DNA from: Rhizobium lentis
GTDB lineage: Bacteria; Pseudomonadota; Alphaproteobacteria; Rhizobiales; Rhizobiaceae
DNA: 64,000 nucleotides
Direction: 5' to 3'
Assembly (NCBI RefSeq): GCF_014200175.1
Contig: NZ_JACHBD010000002.1
Coordinates: 1 to 64,000, forward strand
Each line of letters opens with the position of its first letter. The stretch's first letter is position 1. Positions 30,229 through 38,743 of the stretch are shown here, one piece after another. The position numbers were made by a program, and so were the translations under genes. The notes below the pieces were generated by a model. It was not told where the DNA came from. It made no database searches and was given only the letters and a program-made list of their open reading frames with translations.

Positions 30229-30271
30229 AAATCCGCTATCCTGGATTTATCTTGACATAGAGATTCTTGAG

Positions 30272-31183
30272 ATGAAGACAAATCCCCGATATTTGACCGA
30301 TGTGCTGATGACCGCGCTCGCACCCGCCATCTGGGGCAGCACCTATATCGTCACCACCTCCTTCCTTCCGGCAGGGTATCCGCTGACAGTCGCGACGTTG
30401 AGAGCCCTGCCGGCCGGGCTGCTGCTTCTGCTCCTGGTAAGGACGCTGCCTTTCGGCATCTGGTGGGGAAGGGCCTTCATTCTCGGCGCGCTGAACTTCT
30501 CGTTCTTCTGGGCGATGCTCTTCGTCTCGGCCTACAGGCTCCCGGGCGGCGTTGCCGCAACGGTGGGCGCGGTGCAGCCGCTGATCGTCATCGCCCTGTC
30601 GCGGCTTTTCCTCGGCAAGCCGGTTCGGCCGCTGGCCGTGCTGGCCGGTCTTGCCGGCATGGCCGGCGTCGGATTACTGGTATTGACGCCGAAGGCGGCG
30701 CTTGATCCCATCGGGATCGCTGCCGGTCTTGCCGGCGCCGTCTCGATGGCCTTCGGCACGGTGCTGACGCGCCGCTGGGCGCCGCCGGTGTCGAACCTCA
30801 CCTTTACCGCCTGGCAATTGACGGCAGGTGGCATCCTGCTGGTGCCCATCGCGCTTTTCCTCGAGCCGGCGCTGCCGGCACTGAGCGCCGCAAACATTGC
30901 CGGTATCGCCTATCTCGGCCTGATCGGCGCAGCCTTCACCTATCTGCTCTGGTTCCGCGGCCTGTCGCGCATCGAACCCTCGGCGGCCGCCTCACTCGGC
31001 TTTCTCAGCCCTGTCGTCGCGACCCTGCTCGGCTGGCTTGCGCTCGGCCAGAGCCTGGCGCCGGCCCAGGTCGCCGGCTTCGCCATGGTGCTCGCCGGCG
31101 TCTGGCTCAGTCAGCGCGCGACGATGCCGGTCAGGCCCATTCACCCTGTCGCATCACCGCAACCCGCGAACCGTCCGGCCTGA
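30272..31183 (+). CDS. EamA-family drug/metabolite exporter
   Basis: 303 residues with ten membrane helices in two EamA repeats. The motif WGSTYIVTTSFLP is in the first helix and SAAFTYLLWFRGLSRIEPS-like sequence is in the second repeat. It is probably an efflux pump induced when the divergent MarR repressor is released from the operator at 30211-30228. The last 53 bases overlap the end of the convergent M29 aminopeptidase gene. Confidence 0.9.
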   Translation: MKTNPRYLTDVLMTALAPAIWGSTYIVTTSFLPAGYPLTVATLRALPAGLLLLLLVRTLPFGIWWGRAFILGALNFSFFWAMLFVSAYRLPGGVAATVGAVQPLIVIALSRLFLGKPVRPLAVLAGLAGMAGVGLLVLTPKAALDPIGIAAGLAGAVSMAFGTVLTRRWAPPVSNLTFTAWQLTAGGILLVPIALFLEPALPALSAANIAGIAYLGLIGAAFTYLLWFRGLSRIEPSAAASLGFLSPVVATLLGWLALGQSLAPAQVAGFAMVLAGVWLSQRATMPVRPIHPVASPQPANRPA

Positions 31184-32384
31184 GGCCGTCGATATCGACC
31201 TTGTCCGAGCCGATCATCCAGTCGATATGGATCAGGCTGGAATTGCCGCCCTGCGCCTTGATCTGCTCCTGGCTCAGCGTCGCGCCGTTCAGGAAGCATT
31301 TGGAATAGCACTGGCCGAGCGCGATATGGCAGGAGGCGTTTTCGTCGAACAGGGTATTGTAGAACAGGATGCCGCTCGCCGAGATCGGCGAGGAATGCGG
31401 CACCAGCGCCACTTCACCGAGCCGGCGCGCGCCCTCGTCGGTATCGAGCACCTTGTTCAACACCTCTTCGCCGCGCGACGCCTTCGCCTCCACGATCCGC
31501 CCGCCCTCGAAGCGCACCTGGATATTGTCGATCAGCGTGCCCTGGTGCGACAGCGGCTTGGTGCTGGAAACATGGCCTTCGACGCGCAGCGCATGCGGCG
31601 TGGTGAACACCTCCTCGGTCGGAATGTTCGGATTGCAGGTAATGCCGTTCTTGGCGGTGGAGGCGCCGCCATGCCATTCATGCCCGTCGGCAAGGCCGAC
31701 CGTCAGATCGGTGCCCGGCCCCTTGAAATGCAGCGAGGCGAAGCGCTCGCCATTCAGCCAGGCGGAGCGCTTGGCGAGATTGGCATTGTGTTCCGCCCAG
31801 GCGGCGATGGGATCGTCCACATCGACGCGCGAGGCGGCAAAGATCGCCCTGGCGAGCTTGGCGATCGCGATCGGTTCAGGATCGTCGGGAAAGACCACCT
31901 TGGCCCAGGACGGATTGGGATAGGATACGATGTTCCAGTTGATGTCGAAATTCGAAATCTTCTCCAGCGCCGGCTTGTAGGCCGTGGAAGTGGCGCGATT
32001 GGCGCGGCCGACCTTGCCTGCATCCTGCTCGGACAGCAGCAACGGGTTGTCGCCGGCAACCGCAAGGCGGGCCGCTCCATCGGCATAGGCCTTGGCCATG
32101 CCCTCATAGAGCCAGTCGGAGGCGCGGTCGAAGCTCTCGTCGCTGCCATACTGATAGCGCGAAAGCGTCGTTTCCTCGTCGGAATAGAAGGCGCTCACCA
32201 ATCCGGCGCCGGCCTGATAGGCCTGTTTGGTGATCAGCCGCACGAGCGGCAGCGCCACGACCGGCGCGGTGACGACCAGGTCCTGACCTCTCTGCAGCTG
32301 AAGGCCGACCTTGACGGCGACTTCCGCAAGCTTCTCCAGCTTGACGGGATCAACGGCGTTCTGGCTTTGGGGCATGAAAGTCAT
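31131..32384 (-). CDS. M29-family metal aminopeptidase
   Basis: 417 residues of the AmpS/aminopeptidase T family. Visible segments are KLEKLAEVAVKVGLQLQRGQ at the N-terminus, FNIPTEEVFTTP-like sequence (PNIPTEEVFTTPH), the EGHVSSTKPL strand, GEVALVPHSSPIS and the metal-ligand tail SSLIHIDWMIGS. It removes N-terminal amino acids in the cytoplasm using two metal ions. Its 3' end overlaps the EamA gene by 53 bp tail to tail, a longer overlap than usual. Confidence 0.93.
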   Translation of the reverse strand: MTFMPQSQNAVDPVKLEKLAEVAVKVGLQLQRGQDLVVTAPVVALPLVRLITKQAYQAGAGLVSAFYSDEETTLSRYQYGSDESFDRASDWLYEGMAKAYADGAARLAVAGDNPLLLSEQDAGKVGRANRATSTAYKPALEKISNFDINWNIVSYPNPSWAKVVFPDDPEPIAIAKLARAIFAASRVDVDDPIAAWAEHNANLAKRSAWLNGERFASLHFKGPGTDLTVGLADGHEWHGGASTAKNGITCNPNIPTEEVFTTPHALRVEGHVSSTKPLSHQGTLIDNIQVRFEGGRIVEAKASRGEEVLNKVLDTDEGARRLGEVALVPHSSPISASGILFYNTLFDENASCHIALGQCYSKCFLNGATLSQEQIKAQGGNSSLIHIDWMIGSDKVDIDGLRPDGSRVAVMRQGEWA

Positions 32385-32472
32385 GGTTCGACCTGCTTTC
32401 TGTCATCGATGGGAAAGCTGGAAGACTTAGACCCGTTTGCGGCGAAAATGAAGTGTGCCGCTGCCGAATTAG

Positions 32473-32494
32473 GCGGCCGGTCTTGTCCGGCCGC
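32473..32494 (-). terminator. Hairpin after the GST gene
   Basis: Perfect 8-bp stem GCGGCCGG/CCGGCCGC with a six-base loop, 12 bases beyond the GST stop. There is no clear T tract, so termination is uncertain. Confidence 0.4.
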
Positions 32495-32505
32495 TTGCAA
32501 GGCCT

Positions 32506-33189
32506 TTACGCTGCGGCAGACTGCCTGAGCAGGATCGAGGAGTGTTTGTCGAGGAATTCCATCAGCCGCTGCGGGTAATCAGTGCCGACAGCCGCCCGGA
32601 CACTCGCACGCGCGGAAAGAGCCTTGCGCCAGCGCTTCACCCGCTCCAACCCATCGAATATGCCGCTGTCGCCGAGCGTGTCGAAGAGGTCGAAATAGCG
32701 AAAGACCGGGGCAAAGACGGCGTCGACGAGGCTGAAGCTGCTGCCCGCGAAATAAGGCCCGTCGGTCAGCGCGCTCTCGATCGTTGCGAATTTGGCGATG
32801 AGGGCTTTGCGCTTGGCTTCGAGCTGAAGCGCGTCCTGCGCCGTTTCGTAACCCCAGAGATCGGAAAGCACGGATGAGCCGAATTCCATCCAGCCGCGGT
32901 GGCGGGCGCGAGTGAGCGGATCGTCCGGATGCAGGGCGGCGCCCGCCTGCGTTTCCTCCAGGTATTCGCAGATGACGCTGCTTTCGAAGAGCACCGCCTC
33001 GCTGCCGTCCTCCTCCTCGATCCGCAGCAGCGGCACCTTGCCGAGTGGCGAAATTTTCAGGAACCAATCCGGTTTGTTAGCGAGATCGATGTTGATGCGC
33101 TCGAATGGCACGCCCTTTTCAAGAAGCGTAATCGCGGCGCGCTGCACATAGGGGCAGAGATGATGGCTGATGAGAGTAAGGCTGCTCAT
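32506..33189 (-). CDS. Glutathione S-transferase
   Basis: 227 residues. The N-terminal thioredoxin-like domain has LISHHLCPYVQRAAITL (possible active-site Cys), the cis-Pro region GKVPLLRI and the glutathione-binding ESSVICEYLEE; the C-terminal helical domain follows from about residue 90. Cys-type GSTs such as this often act as reductases. The ATG at 33189 has CAGGAG upstream. It is divergent from a MarR regulator, its probable repressor. Confidence 0.92.
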   Translation of the reverse strand: MSSLTLISHHLCPYVQRAAITLLEKGVPFERINIDLANKPDWFLKISPLGKVPLLRIEEEDGSEAVLFESSVICEYLEETQAGAALHPDDPLTRARHRGWMEFGSSVLSDLWGYETAQDALQLEAKRKALIAKFATIESALTDGPYFAGSSFSLVDAVFAPVFRYFDLFDTLGDSGIFDGLERVKRWRKALSARASVRAAVGTDYPQRLMEFLDKHSSILLRQSAAA

Positions 33190-33213
33190 GGTGATCTCCT
33201 GGTTATTCCATGC

Positions 33214-33266
33214 AAATGCATCTAATATCACTTGCGGCGGAATTCAAGATAGATGTAATTGCATTT
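33214..33266. promoter_or_regulatory. Extended imperfect dyad between GST and MarR genes
   Basis: Nested inverted matches share one centre: AAATGCA (33214-33220) with TGCATTT (33260-33266), ATCTA with TAGAT, and CTTG with CAAG. This is a plausible site for the adjacent MarR protein, ending directly at its start codon. Confidence 0.45.
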
Positions 33267-33707
33267 ATGAAGGATATCCCGAAACCGAGCGAAGCCACCA
33301 CCCGTGCCTGGACGAGCATCATGCGCGCCCGCGAGCGCTTGCTTGCCGCCATCGAAGCCGAGCTGAAAGCGGCCGGCATGCCGCCGCTTTCCTGGTATGA
33401 CGTGCTGTGGGAACTGGCGCGCGCCGATGATGGCAGGCTGCGCCCCTATGAGATCGAAGAGCGGACTTTGCTTGCGCAGTATAATCTTTCCCGCCTTATC
33501 GACCGTCTGGAAGGAGAGGGGCTCGTCCGGCGCGAAGTCTTCACGGACGATGGACGCGGTCGCTGGGTTGTCATCACCGAAGCCGGCCGGCAGCTCCGCG
33601 AACGCATGTGGGCGGTCTATGCCAAATCGATCGAGAGCCATATCGGCTGCAGGCTCACCGAAAGCGAAGCAAAGAGCATCTCGGCCTTGCTCGCGCGTTT
33701 CCTGTGA
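33267..33707 (+). CDS. MarR-family transcriptional regulator
   Basis: 146 residues from the ATG at 33267. The winged helix includes LSWYDVLWELARADDGRLRPYEIEE, the recognition helix AQYNLSRLIDRLEGEGLVRRE and the wing DDGRGRWVVITEAG. An in-frame ATG at 33210 would place coding sequence over the dyad and promoter, so I prefer the shorter form; neither has a good ribosome binding site. It probably represses the divergent GST gene and itself. Confidence 0.88.
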   Translation: MKDIPKPSEATTRAWTSIMRARERLLAAIEAELKAAGMPPLSWYDVLWELARADDGRLRPYEIEERTLLAQYNLSRLIDRLEGEGLVRREVFTDDGRGRWVVITEAGRQLRERMWAVYAKSIESHIGCRLTESEAKSISALLARFL

Positions 33708-34181
33708 TCAGGCGATCAATGGCGCGCTGACGGCCTTCAACACCGCCAGCGCGTCCTTCGGGTCGAGCCGCACCTGCAGCCCGCGCTGTCCGCCATTGAT
33801 ATAGACGAGCGGTTCAACAAAGGCGGTCTCCTCGATCGCCGTCGGCACGATCTTCTTCTGGCCGAAGGGGCTGGTGCCGCCGACATGATAGCCTGTCAGC
33901 CGCTCGGCATCGGTAGGCTTCATCATGTTGGCCGACTTGCCGCCAAAGGCGCTGGCGAGCTTCTTCATGCTGACTTCGCGGTCCGACGGCACCACGACGC
34001 AGACCGGCTTGCCGTCCAGCTCCGCCATCAGCGTCTTCAACACCCGATGCGGTGCTTCGCCCAAAGCCTCGGCCGCTTGCAGCCCGACGCGCTCGGCGCC
34101 GGGATCGTAATCATAGGTATGGACGGTGAAGGCGATGCCGGACTTGGAAAGAACCTGTGTCGCGCGTGTGGTCTTGGACAT
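33708..34181 (-). CDS. ybaK: Cys-tRNA(Pro) deacylase, YbaK family
   Basis: 157 residues of the YbaK/EbsC editing-domain family. It shows the N-terminal TRATQVLSKSGIAFTVHTY, the VLKTLMAELDGKPVCVVVPSD core with the catalytic Lys, and the GGTSPFGQKKIVPT loop. It hydrolyses Cys mischarged on tRNA-Pro. The start at 34181 lies 10 bp after the stop of the ArsC-like gene upstream; a longer start at 34202 would overlap that gene. It abuts the MarR gene's stop. Confidence 0.92.
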   Translation of the reverse strand: MSKTTRATQVLSKSGIAFTVHTYDYDPGAERVGLQAAEALGEAPHRVLKTLMAELDGKPVCVVVPSDREVSMKKLASAFGGKSANMMKPTDAERLTGYHVGGTSPFGQKKIVPTAIEETAFVEPLVYINGGQRGLQVRLDPKDALAVLKAVSAPLIA

Positions 34182-34191
34182 AAGACGCCTG

Positions 34192-34542
34192 TCAGCCGCC
34201 AAATGTGCTGGTGTAAATTTCCGGCTTGAAACCGATTACCAGCTTGTCCTTCGCCTCCAGCACCGGCCGCTTGATCATCGACGGCTGGTCGAGCATCAGC
34301 GCGATGGCTTTCTCTCGACTGAGGTTCTCGCGCTCGGCATCGGGCAGTTTCCGGAATGTCGTGCCGGCGCGGTTGAGCACGGCGTCGAGGCCGGCCTGGT
34401 CGACCCAGCCCTCGAGATGGGCTCGGTCGATGCCGAGCGCCTTGTAATCGTGAAATTCATAGGCGACGTCGTGATCTTCCAGCCAGCTGCGGGCCTTCTT
34501 CATCGTGTCGCAATTCTTGATGCCATAGATGGTAACAGCCAT
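34192..34542 (-). CDS. ArsC/Spx-family thioredoxin-fold protein (YffB-like)
   Basis: 116 residues. It begins VTIYGIKNCDTMKKARSWL, with a single active-site Cys in the NCDT position typical of YffB-like ArsC-family proteins. The segments DYKALGIDRAHLEGWV, AGTTFRKLPDAER and PSMIKRPVLE match the family. It is a possible glutathione-dependent thiol reductase; arsenate reduction is not shown for this subgroup. It is probably co-transcribed with the YbaK gene 10 bp downstream. Confidence 0.9.
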   Translation of the reverse strand: MAVTIYGIKNCDTMKKARSWLEDHDVAYEFHDYKALGIDRAHLEGWVDQAGLDAVLNRAGTTFRKLPDAERENLSREKAIALMLDQPSMIKRPVLEAKDKLVIGFKPEIYTSTFGG

Positions 34543-34632
34543 GCCTGATCGATCTCCGTGTGCTGGCAGCGGAATAGCATGCGCGAAGGCCGGCGCAAAC
34601 GCCATGCGAGGCTTATCCCCGGCAGCGCCGCC

Positions 34633-35694
34633 TCAGCTCTCCAGCGTGCCGGCCTCGCGCGACGTCTTGCTGGGCCCGGCGCAGACGATCTTCATCAGGT
34701 CGCCGCGCCGCCGCACCAGCCGGTCCGACGTCCGGGTCAGGATCAGCCCGTCCTGCGGCGCCTGCAAATCGATGCTGCCATCAACCTGCCCCGGCCGGGT
34801 GATGATCGTCGCCAGACACTGGCCCTCCACAACCCTGTCGCCGATCGTGCGATGGAAGAGCACGGCGCCCCCTTCGGGAGCCCGGATGATCTCGACATTG
34901 TCGAGCGGCGCGGCCGGGCCGGCAAACGCCGCCGGCGCCACCGGTTCGTCGCTGACGATCCCGCGTGCCGTGAGGAAACGCCAGAGCCCGTCCGCATCCC
35001 GCTTCGCCAGCGCCGGATCGACGTCGCGCTTGCCGCGCAGCTCGACCGTGACCGAAAGCTTGCCCGGCAGCATGGACCGTCGTTCGCCGGGGATTTCATA
35101 TTTCCATGCAAAGCCGACAGCCTCCTCGAAGGCGGAGCTTTCGCCATCCGACAGCAGCACGGCCTCCATGTCGAGCGCGGCGGCGAGATCGGACGCCTCC
35201 GGCCAGAAAGCCTCGTCGATATAGGCATATTGCAGCGATTCGTCGTCGCAATGCAGGTCGAGGACGAGATCGGCGCCGAGCGCCATATGCAGAAGCTGCC
35301 GCTTCAACCTATCGGTAGCCGGATAATCGTCGAGCTCTTCGATCAGCGTCGCCCGATCGGCAATGGAGATCAGCGGGAAATCCCGGTTGAAATTGGTGCG
35401 CGAGCCTAGGTCGAAACGGCCCTGCAAATCACCAAAATGCGACTGCGCCGCACCAATCGGATTGGCCTGCGGCACGAGGGTGATGCCGCCCAGGATTCGA
35501 TCCTGGTCTTCCGCCCGCCGCAGCCGCTCGCAGAGGAAATGCAGGAGCGCCGTTCCCGGCACTTCGCCGGCATGCAGTGCCGCCTGGATATAGATCTTCG
35601 GCGCCTTCGGATCGCGACCCTTGAAGCGCAGCACTGGCAGCCGCCATTCCGTTCCTGGGGTATCGCCCGGGATGATGATCTCTGAAACGTCCAT
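34633..35694 (-). CDS. Succinylglutamate desuccinylase/aspartoacylase-family metallohydrolase
   Basis: 353 residues of the M14-like AstE/AspA family. Zinc ligands are expected in AALHAGEVPG (His and Glu) and LDLHCDDES (His). The Glu base is in VTVELRGKRDVD. A C-terminal biotinyl-like beta domain (about 265-345, APEGGAVLFHRTIGDRVVEGQ) follows. The substrate is probably an N-acyl amino acid or an ectoine-type compound. The ATG at 35694 is chosen because upstream sequence is not conserved. Confidence 0.88.
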   Translation of the reverse strand: MDVSEIIIPGDTPGTEWRLPVLRFKGRDPKAPKIYIQAALHAGEVPGTALLHFLCERLRRAEDQDRILGGITLVPQANPIGAAQSHFGDLQGRFDLGSRTNFNRDFPLISIADRATLIEELDDYPATDRLKRQLLHMALGADLVLDLHCDDESLQYAYIDEAFWPEASDLAAALDMEAVLLSDGESSAFEEAVGFAWKYEIPGERRSMLPGKLSVTVELRGKRDVDPALAKRDADGLWRFLTARGIVSDEPVAPAAFAGPAAPLDNVEIIRAPEGGAVLFHRTIGDRVVEGQCLATIITRPGQVDGSIDLQAPQDGLILTRTSDRLVRRRGDLMKIVCAGPSKTSREAGTLES

Positions 35695-36008
35695 GCTGTC
35701 GTGCTCCGCGTTTGCCGACCCAACGGTTCGTCCAGCTTTATGCGCGGATATCCGGCAAGCGCAAGCCTCACCGGGCACGGTACCCTCAGCCGAGAAGCGT
35801 CCAGCGATCGACGGTGTGGTATTCGGTTTTTCCGAGAACGCTGTGGATCAGCAGGAATTGGCCTGTCAGGTCATCCTGACCGCCTCGCGCTCCAAAAACG
35901 GGGCGAAAAATAGGTCGGCAAGGTAGAATATCAGGGCGCAAGAATCGGGTTGAAACAGCGGCCGTCCCGTACGATTTTGGTGGTAATCGAAAACGCGGAG
36001 GCTGTGTC
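35695..36008. other. Intergenic region between the deacylase and ogt genes
   Basis: This 314-bp divergent intergenic region should contain promoters for both neighbours. The only local symmetry I noticed is a short GGTCA-TCC-TGACC dyad near 35868-35881. No gene or RNA is supported. Confidence 0.4.
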
Positions 36009-36572
36009 ATGGCCCAGACGGTACCCCACTATCTCATCTTCGAAACCGCGTGTGGTTTCTGCGGCATTGCCTGGAGCGACGCCGGCATCGTCCGTTTCCA
36101 GCTGCCGACGAAAACCGCTGAGGCGACCGAGCGGCTCTTGCTGCGCCGTCTGCCCGATGCATTGCCCGGCGCGCCGACGCCTGAAGTGCTCGAGACCGTG
36201 GCGGCAGTGAAGCGCTACTTCCAGGGTGAGGAGACGGATTTTTCTGGCGTCGAACTCGATCTTGCCGGCCAGGATGCTTTTTTCAGGGAGATTTATGCGG
36301 CGGCAAGGCGCATCGGCTGGGGCCGGACGACCACCTATGGCGCGCTCGCGAAAGAGCTCGGCGCCGGGCCGGAAGCTGCCCGTGACGTCGGCCAGGCGAT
36401 GGCGAAGAACCCCGTCGCGCTGATCATTCCCTGCCACCGGGTGCTGGCGGCCGGCGGCAAGATCGGCGGCTTCTCCGCTCCCGGTGGTTCGACGTCGAAG
36501 ACCCGCATGCTGGAGCTCGAAGGCGTCAACCTCGCCCCGCCCCCGCCCGCCCAGCAGTCGCTGGGGTTCTAG
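36009..36572 (+). CDS. ogt: Methylated-DNA-protein-cysteine methyltransferase
   Basis: 187 residues. The active site is IPCHRV with the acceptor Cys at 142, after the helix-turn-helix with its TTYGALAKELG segment. GGKIGGFSAPGG follows, as in Ogt/AGT proteins. It repairs O6-alkylguanine by a suicidal transfer. There is no Ada-type N-terminal domain, so it is the Ogt form. It stands alone, convergent with an SDR gene. Confidence 0.93.
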   Translation: MAQTVPHYLIFETACGFCGIAWSDAGIVRFQLPTKTAEATERLLLRRLPDALPGAPTPEVLETVAAVKRYFQGEETDFSGVELDLAGQDAFFREIYAAARRIGWGRTTTYGALAKELGAGPEAARDVGQAMAKNPVALIIPCHRVLAAGGKIGGFSAPGGSTSKTRMLELEGVNLAPPPPAQQSLGF

Positions 36573-36604
36573 GCGGCGGGCAATGTCAATTGGATATCGG
36601 CTGC

Positions 36605-37330
36605 TCAATGCGGGCTGGCCGTCGGCCGGATGATGATCTCGCTGACATCGACATCATCAGGCTGGCTGACAGCATAAAGGATCGAATTGGCGATAGAATC
36701 GGGGCTGATCGTGATCGCCCTGAAGGCTTTCATGGCGTCGCGCGCGGTCGGGTCGGTGATCGTGTCGGCCAGTTCCGACGTCGTCGTGCCGGGAGAGATG
36801 ACGGTCACGCGGATGCGATCGGTCTCTTGCCGCAGCCCGTCCGAGATTGCACGGACTGCGAATTTCGTCGCGCAATAGACGGCGGCCGTTGGCGAGACGC
36901 TGTGGCCGCCGATCGAAGACAGGTTGATGATCTGCCCGGATCCCTGTGCCTTCATGATCGGCAGGGCTGCGGCGATGCCGTAGAGCACGCCCTTGATGTT
37001 GACGTCGACCTTCAGGGCCTCGAGCGGCGAGAGCGGCATCACGCCGGCATTGTTGACGATGACATCAAGCCGGCCGAACTCGGATCTGGCAAAGGCTGCG
37101 AAAGCCTCGACCTCGGAGCGGTCGGTGACGTCAAGCTTTCGCAGCCGTACCATTCCGCCTCTGGCTCCGATGTCGCCGGCGAGCCTCTCCAGGCGCTCAA
37201 TGCGGCGGGCGCCAATCACGATGTGGGCGCCGGCTGCAGCCAACACCTTTGCAGCAGCCTCGCCGATGCCGCTGCTGGCGCCGGTGATGGCGATGACTTT
37301 TCCTTCGATGTTCGACAATTCAAGCTCCAT
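36605..37330 (-). CDS. SDR-family oxidoreductase with a deletion before the catalytic Asn
   Basis: 241 residues with the classical SDR fold: cofactor motif TGASSGIG (16-23), NNAG (93-96), catalytic Ser in NLSSIGG and YxxxK in VYCATKF (Y152, K156). Close family members normally have about seven residues (D-E-W-D-x-M-I type) between ALKV and DVNIKG; here ALKVDVNIKG is continuous, which suggests an in-frame deletion of about 21 bp. That is inference from family knowledge. It lies 30 bp behind another SDR gene in what looks like a three-gene operon. Confidence 0.88.
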   Translation of the reverse strand: MELELSNIEGKVIAITGASSGIGEAAAKVLAAAGAHIVIGARRIERLERLAGDIGARGGMVRLRKLDVTDRSEVEAFAAFARSEFGRLDVIVNNAGVMPLSPLEALKVDVNIKGVLYGIAAALPIMKAQGSGQIINLSSIGGHSVSPTAAVYCATKFAVRAISDGLRQETDRIRVTVISPGTTTSELADTITDPTARDAMKAFRAITISPDSIANSILYAVSQPDDVDVSEIIIRPTASPH

Positions 37331-37360
37331 TTGTCTGTTGAGTGTTTTCTCGGGCGCGGC

Positions 37361-38203
37361 TCAGTCGGGAAAATCGGCGCTGAGCGTCGTTTCCGCCCAG
37401 GCGTCGAAATTAACCCGCAGCGCATCGAGCCGTTCGCAGGCGATCTTTAGGGCGGGCGCGCCGAGCAGCAGGCGCAATGGCGGCTCCTCCGCCTCGAACG
37501 CCGATATGATGGCAGCGGCGGCACGCGCCGGATCGCCCGGCTGTTTGCCGGAGACCGAACGGGTGGCCTGGCGCCGCTTGCCTGACGTTTCGGCATAATC
37601 GTCGATAACAGTCCTGGATTCGATCATCGACCGGCCCGCCCAATCCGTGCGGAAGGCACCGGGTTCGAGGATCGTCACCCTGATGCCGAGCGGCTTGACC
37701 TCATGGGAAAGCGATTCCGACAGGGCTTCGACGGCGAATTTGGTGGCGTGGTAGTAGCCGGTCGCGGCGAAGGCGACGAGCCCGCCGAGCGACGAGACGT
37801 TGAAGATATGCCCCCGCCGGCGCGCGCGCATGCCCGGCAGGACATGCTTGGTGACGGCGATCAGGCCGAAGACATTGGTCTCGAACTGGGCGCGTATCTC
37901 TGCGTCCTCGCCCTCTTCGATCGCCGAGAGGTAACCGTAGCCGGCATTGTTGACGGCGACGTCGATCGCACCGAAATGCGCTTCGGCGTCGTGAACCGCG
38001 CGGGCGACGGAGCCGCTGTCCGTCACATCGAGGGCGAGAGCAAGGGCGCGGTCGCCGTGTTCAGTTGCGAGATCCCGGAGGGTCTCGGGTCTGCGCGCCG
38101 CTATCGCAGCCCGCCAGCCACGGGCGAGAACCGCCTCGGCGAGCGCCCGGCCGAGGCCGGACGATGCGCCTGTTATGAACCAGATGGGTGTGGTGGAAGA
38201 CAT
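37361..38203 (-). CDS. SDR-family oxidoreductase
   Basis: 280 residues. It shows the cofactor motif TGASSGLG, NNAGYG, the catalytic Ser in NVSSLGG and YYHATKF. The C-terminal extension with EPGAFRTDWAG is typical of the retinol-dehydrogenase-like SDRs of bacteria. The ATG at 38203 is preferred over 38212 because GAGG lies just upstream. It is the middle gene of an operon: Atu4866-domain gene, this SDR, second SDR, with a divergent LysR regulator. Confidence 0.9.
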   Translation of the reverse strand: MSSTTPIWFITGASSGLGRALAEAVLARGWRAAIAARRPETLRDLATEHGDRALALALDVTDSGSVARAVHDAEAHFGAIDVAVNNAGYGYLSAIEEGEDAEIRAQFETNVFGLIAVTKHVLPGMRARRRGHIFNVSSLGGLVAFAATGYYHATKFAVEALSESLSHEVKPLGIRVTILEPGAFRTDWAGRSMIESRTVIDDYAETSGKRRQATRSVSGKQPGDPARAAAAIISAFEAEEPPLRLLLGAPALKIACERLDALRVNFDAWAETTLSADFPD

Positions 38204-38249
38204 GATCCTCATCCTTTCCGGCCGGATAGAGCCTTATTGAGCGAGCTTG

Positions 38250-38624
38250 TCATTTGCGGCGAAGCACCATGCCGCCGTGATGGAGGGTGTTACCGTCAAC
38301 GAAATCACCATCGGCCGTGAAGCCGGTGTCGTCCAAGTATTCGATGTGGCTCCCGACCACTTCGTAACGGCCTCGATAGGCGCTCTCCCGGTTTCCTCGG
38401 GCCTCGTCGTAGCGACCGTTGGGCAGAAGCTGGTGGCGGACCCGGCCGTCGTCGGTCACCCACGTGCCGAGATAGGGATGTTGCTGCATGGTGTTCTCGC
38501 TTTCTTGTTGACGCGTGGATTGGCGGCCGCCGACGCCATCCGCGGCTGTCGGGCTGACCGCCGTGCCCGCCAAGGTGGCGGCGGCGCAAAAATGCAGGAC
38601 AGCTCTCATGGCAATGTTTTGCAT
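38250..38624 (-). CDS. Secreted protein with Atu4866 domain
   Basis: 124 residues: a signal peptide (about 1-30, MRAVLHFCAAATLAGTAV) and then the small beta domain beginning HPYLGTWVTDDGRVRHQLLPNG. The segment GRYEVVGSHIEYLDDTGFTADGDFVDG, read in parts, matches the Atu4866 family known from an Agrobacterium structure. Its function is unknown; it may be a periplasmic small-ligand or lipocalin-like protein. It heads the SDR operon and faces the LysR gene. Confidence 0.82.
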   Translation of the reverse strand: MQNIAMRAVLHFCAAATLAGTAVSPTAADGVGGRQSTRQQESENTMQQHPYLGTWVTDDGRVRHQLLPNGRYDEARGNRESAYRGRYEVVGSHIEYLDDTGFTADGDFVDGNTLHHGGMVLRRK

Positions 38625-38722
38625 CCTTATTCCTTTCGAGGTCAGGACCGCTGTTTTCGTGGGCCTCGACAGAAAAGATAGGCCCAAGAACTGAAGTGAT
38701 TAAGTTGCCAATCCGCGATGGC

Positions 38723-38743
38723 TTGGTTAGATTTCCTAACCAA
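38723..38743. promoter_or_regulatory. Inverted repeat overlapping the LysR start codon
   Basis: TTGGTTAG and CTAACCAA are perfect 8-bp arms around a five-base spacer. The last base of the right arm is the A of the LysR ATG. It lies in the divergent region with the Atu4866-SDR operon. Binding here would block the LysR gene's own translation start region or promoter. Confidence 0.6.
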
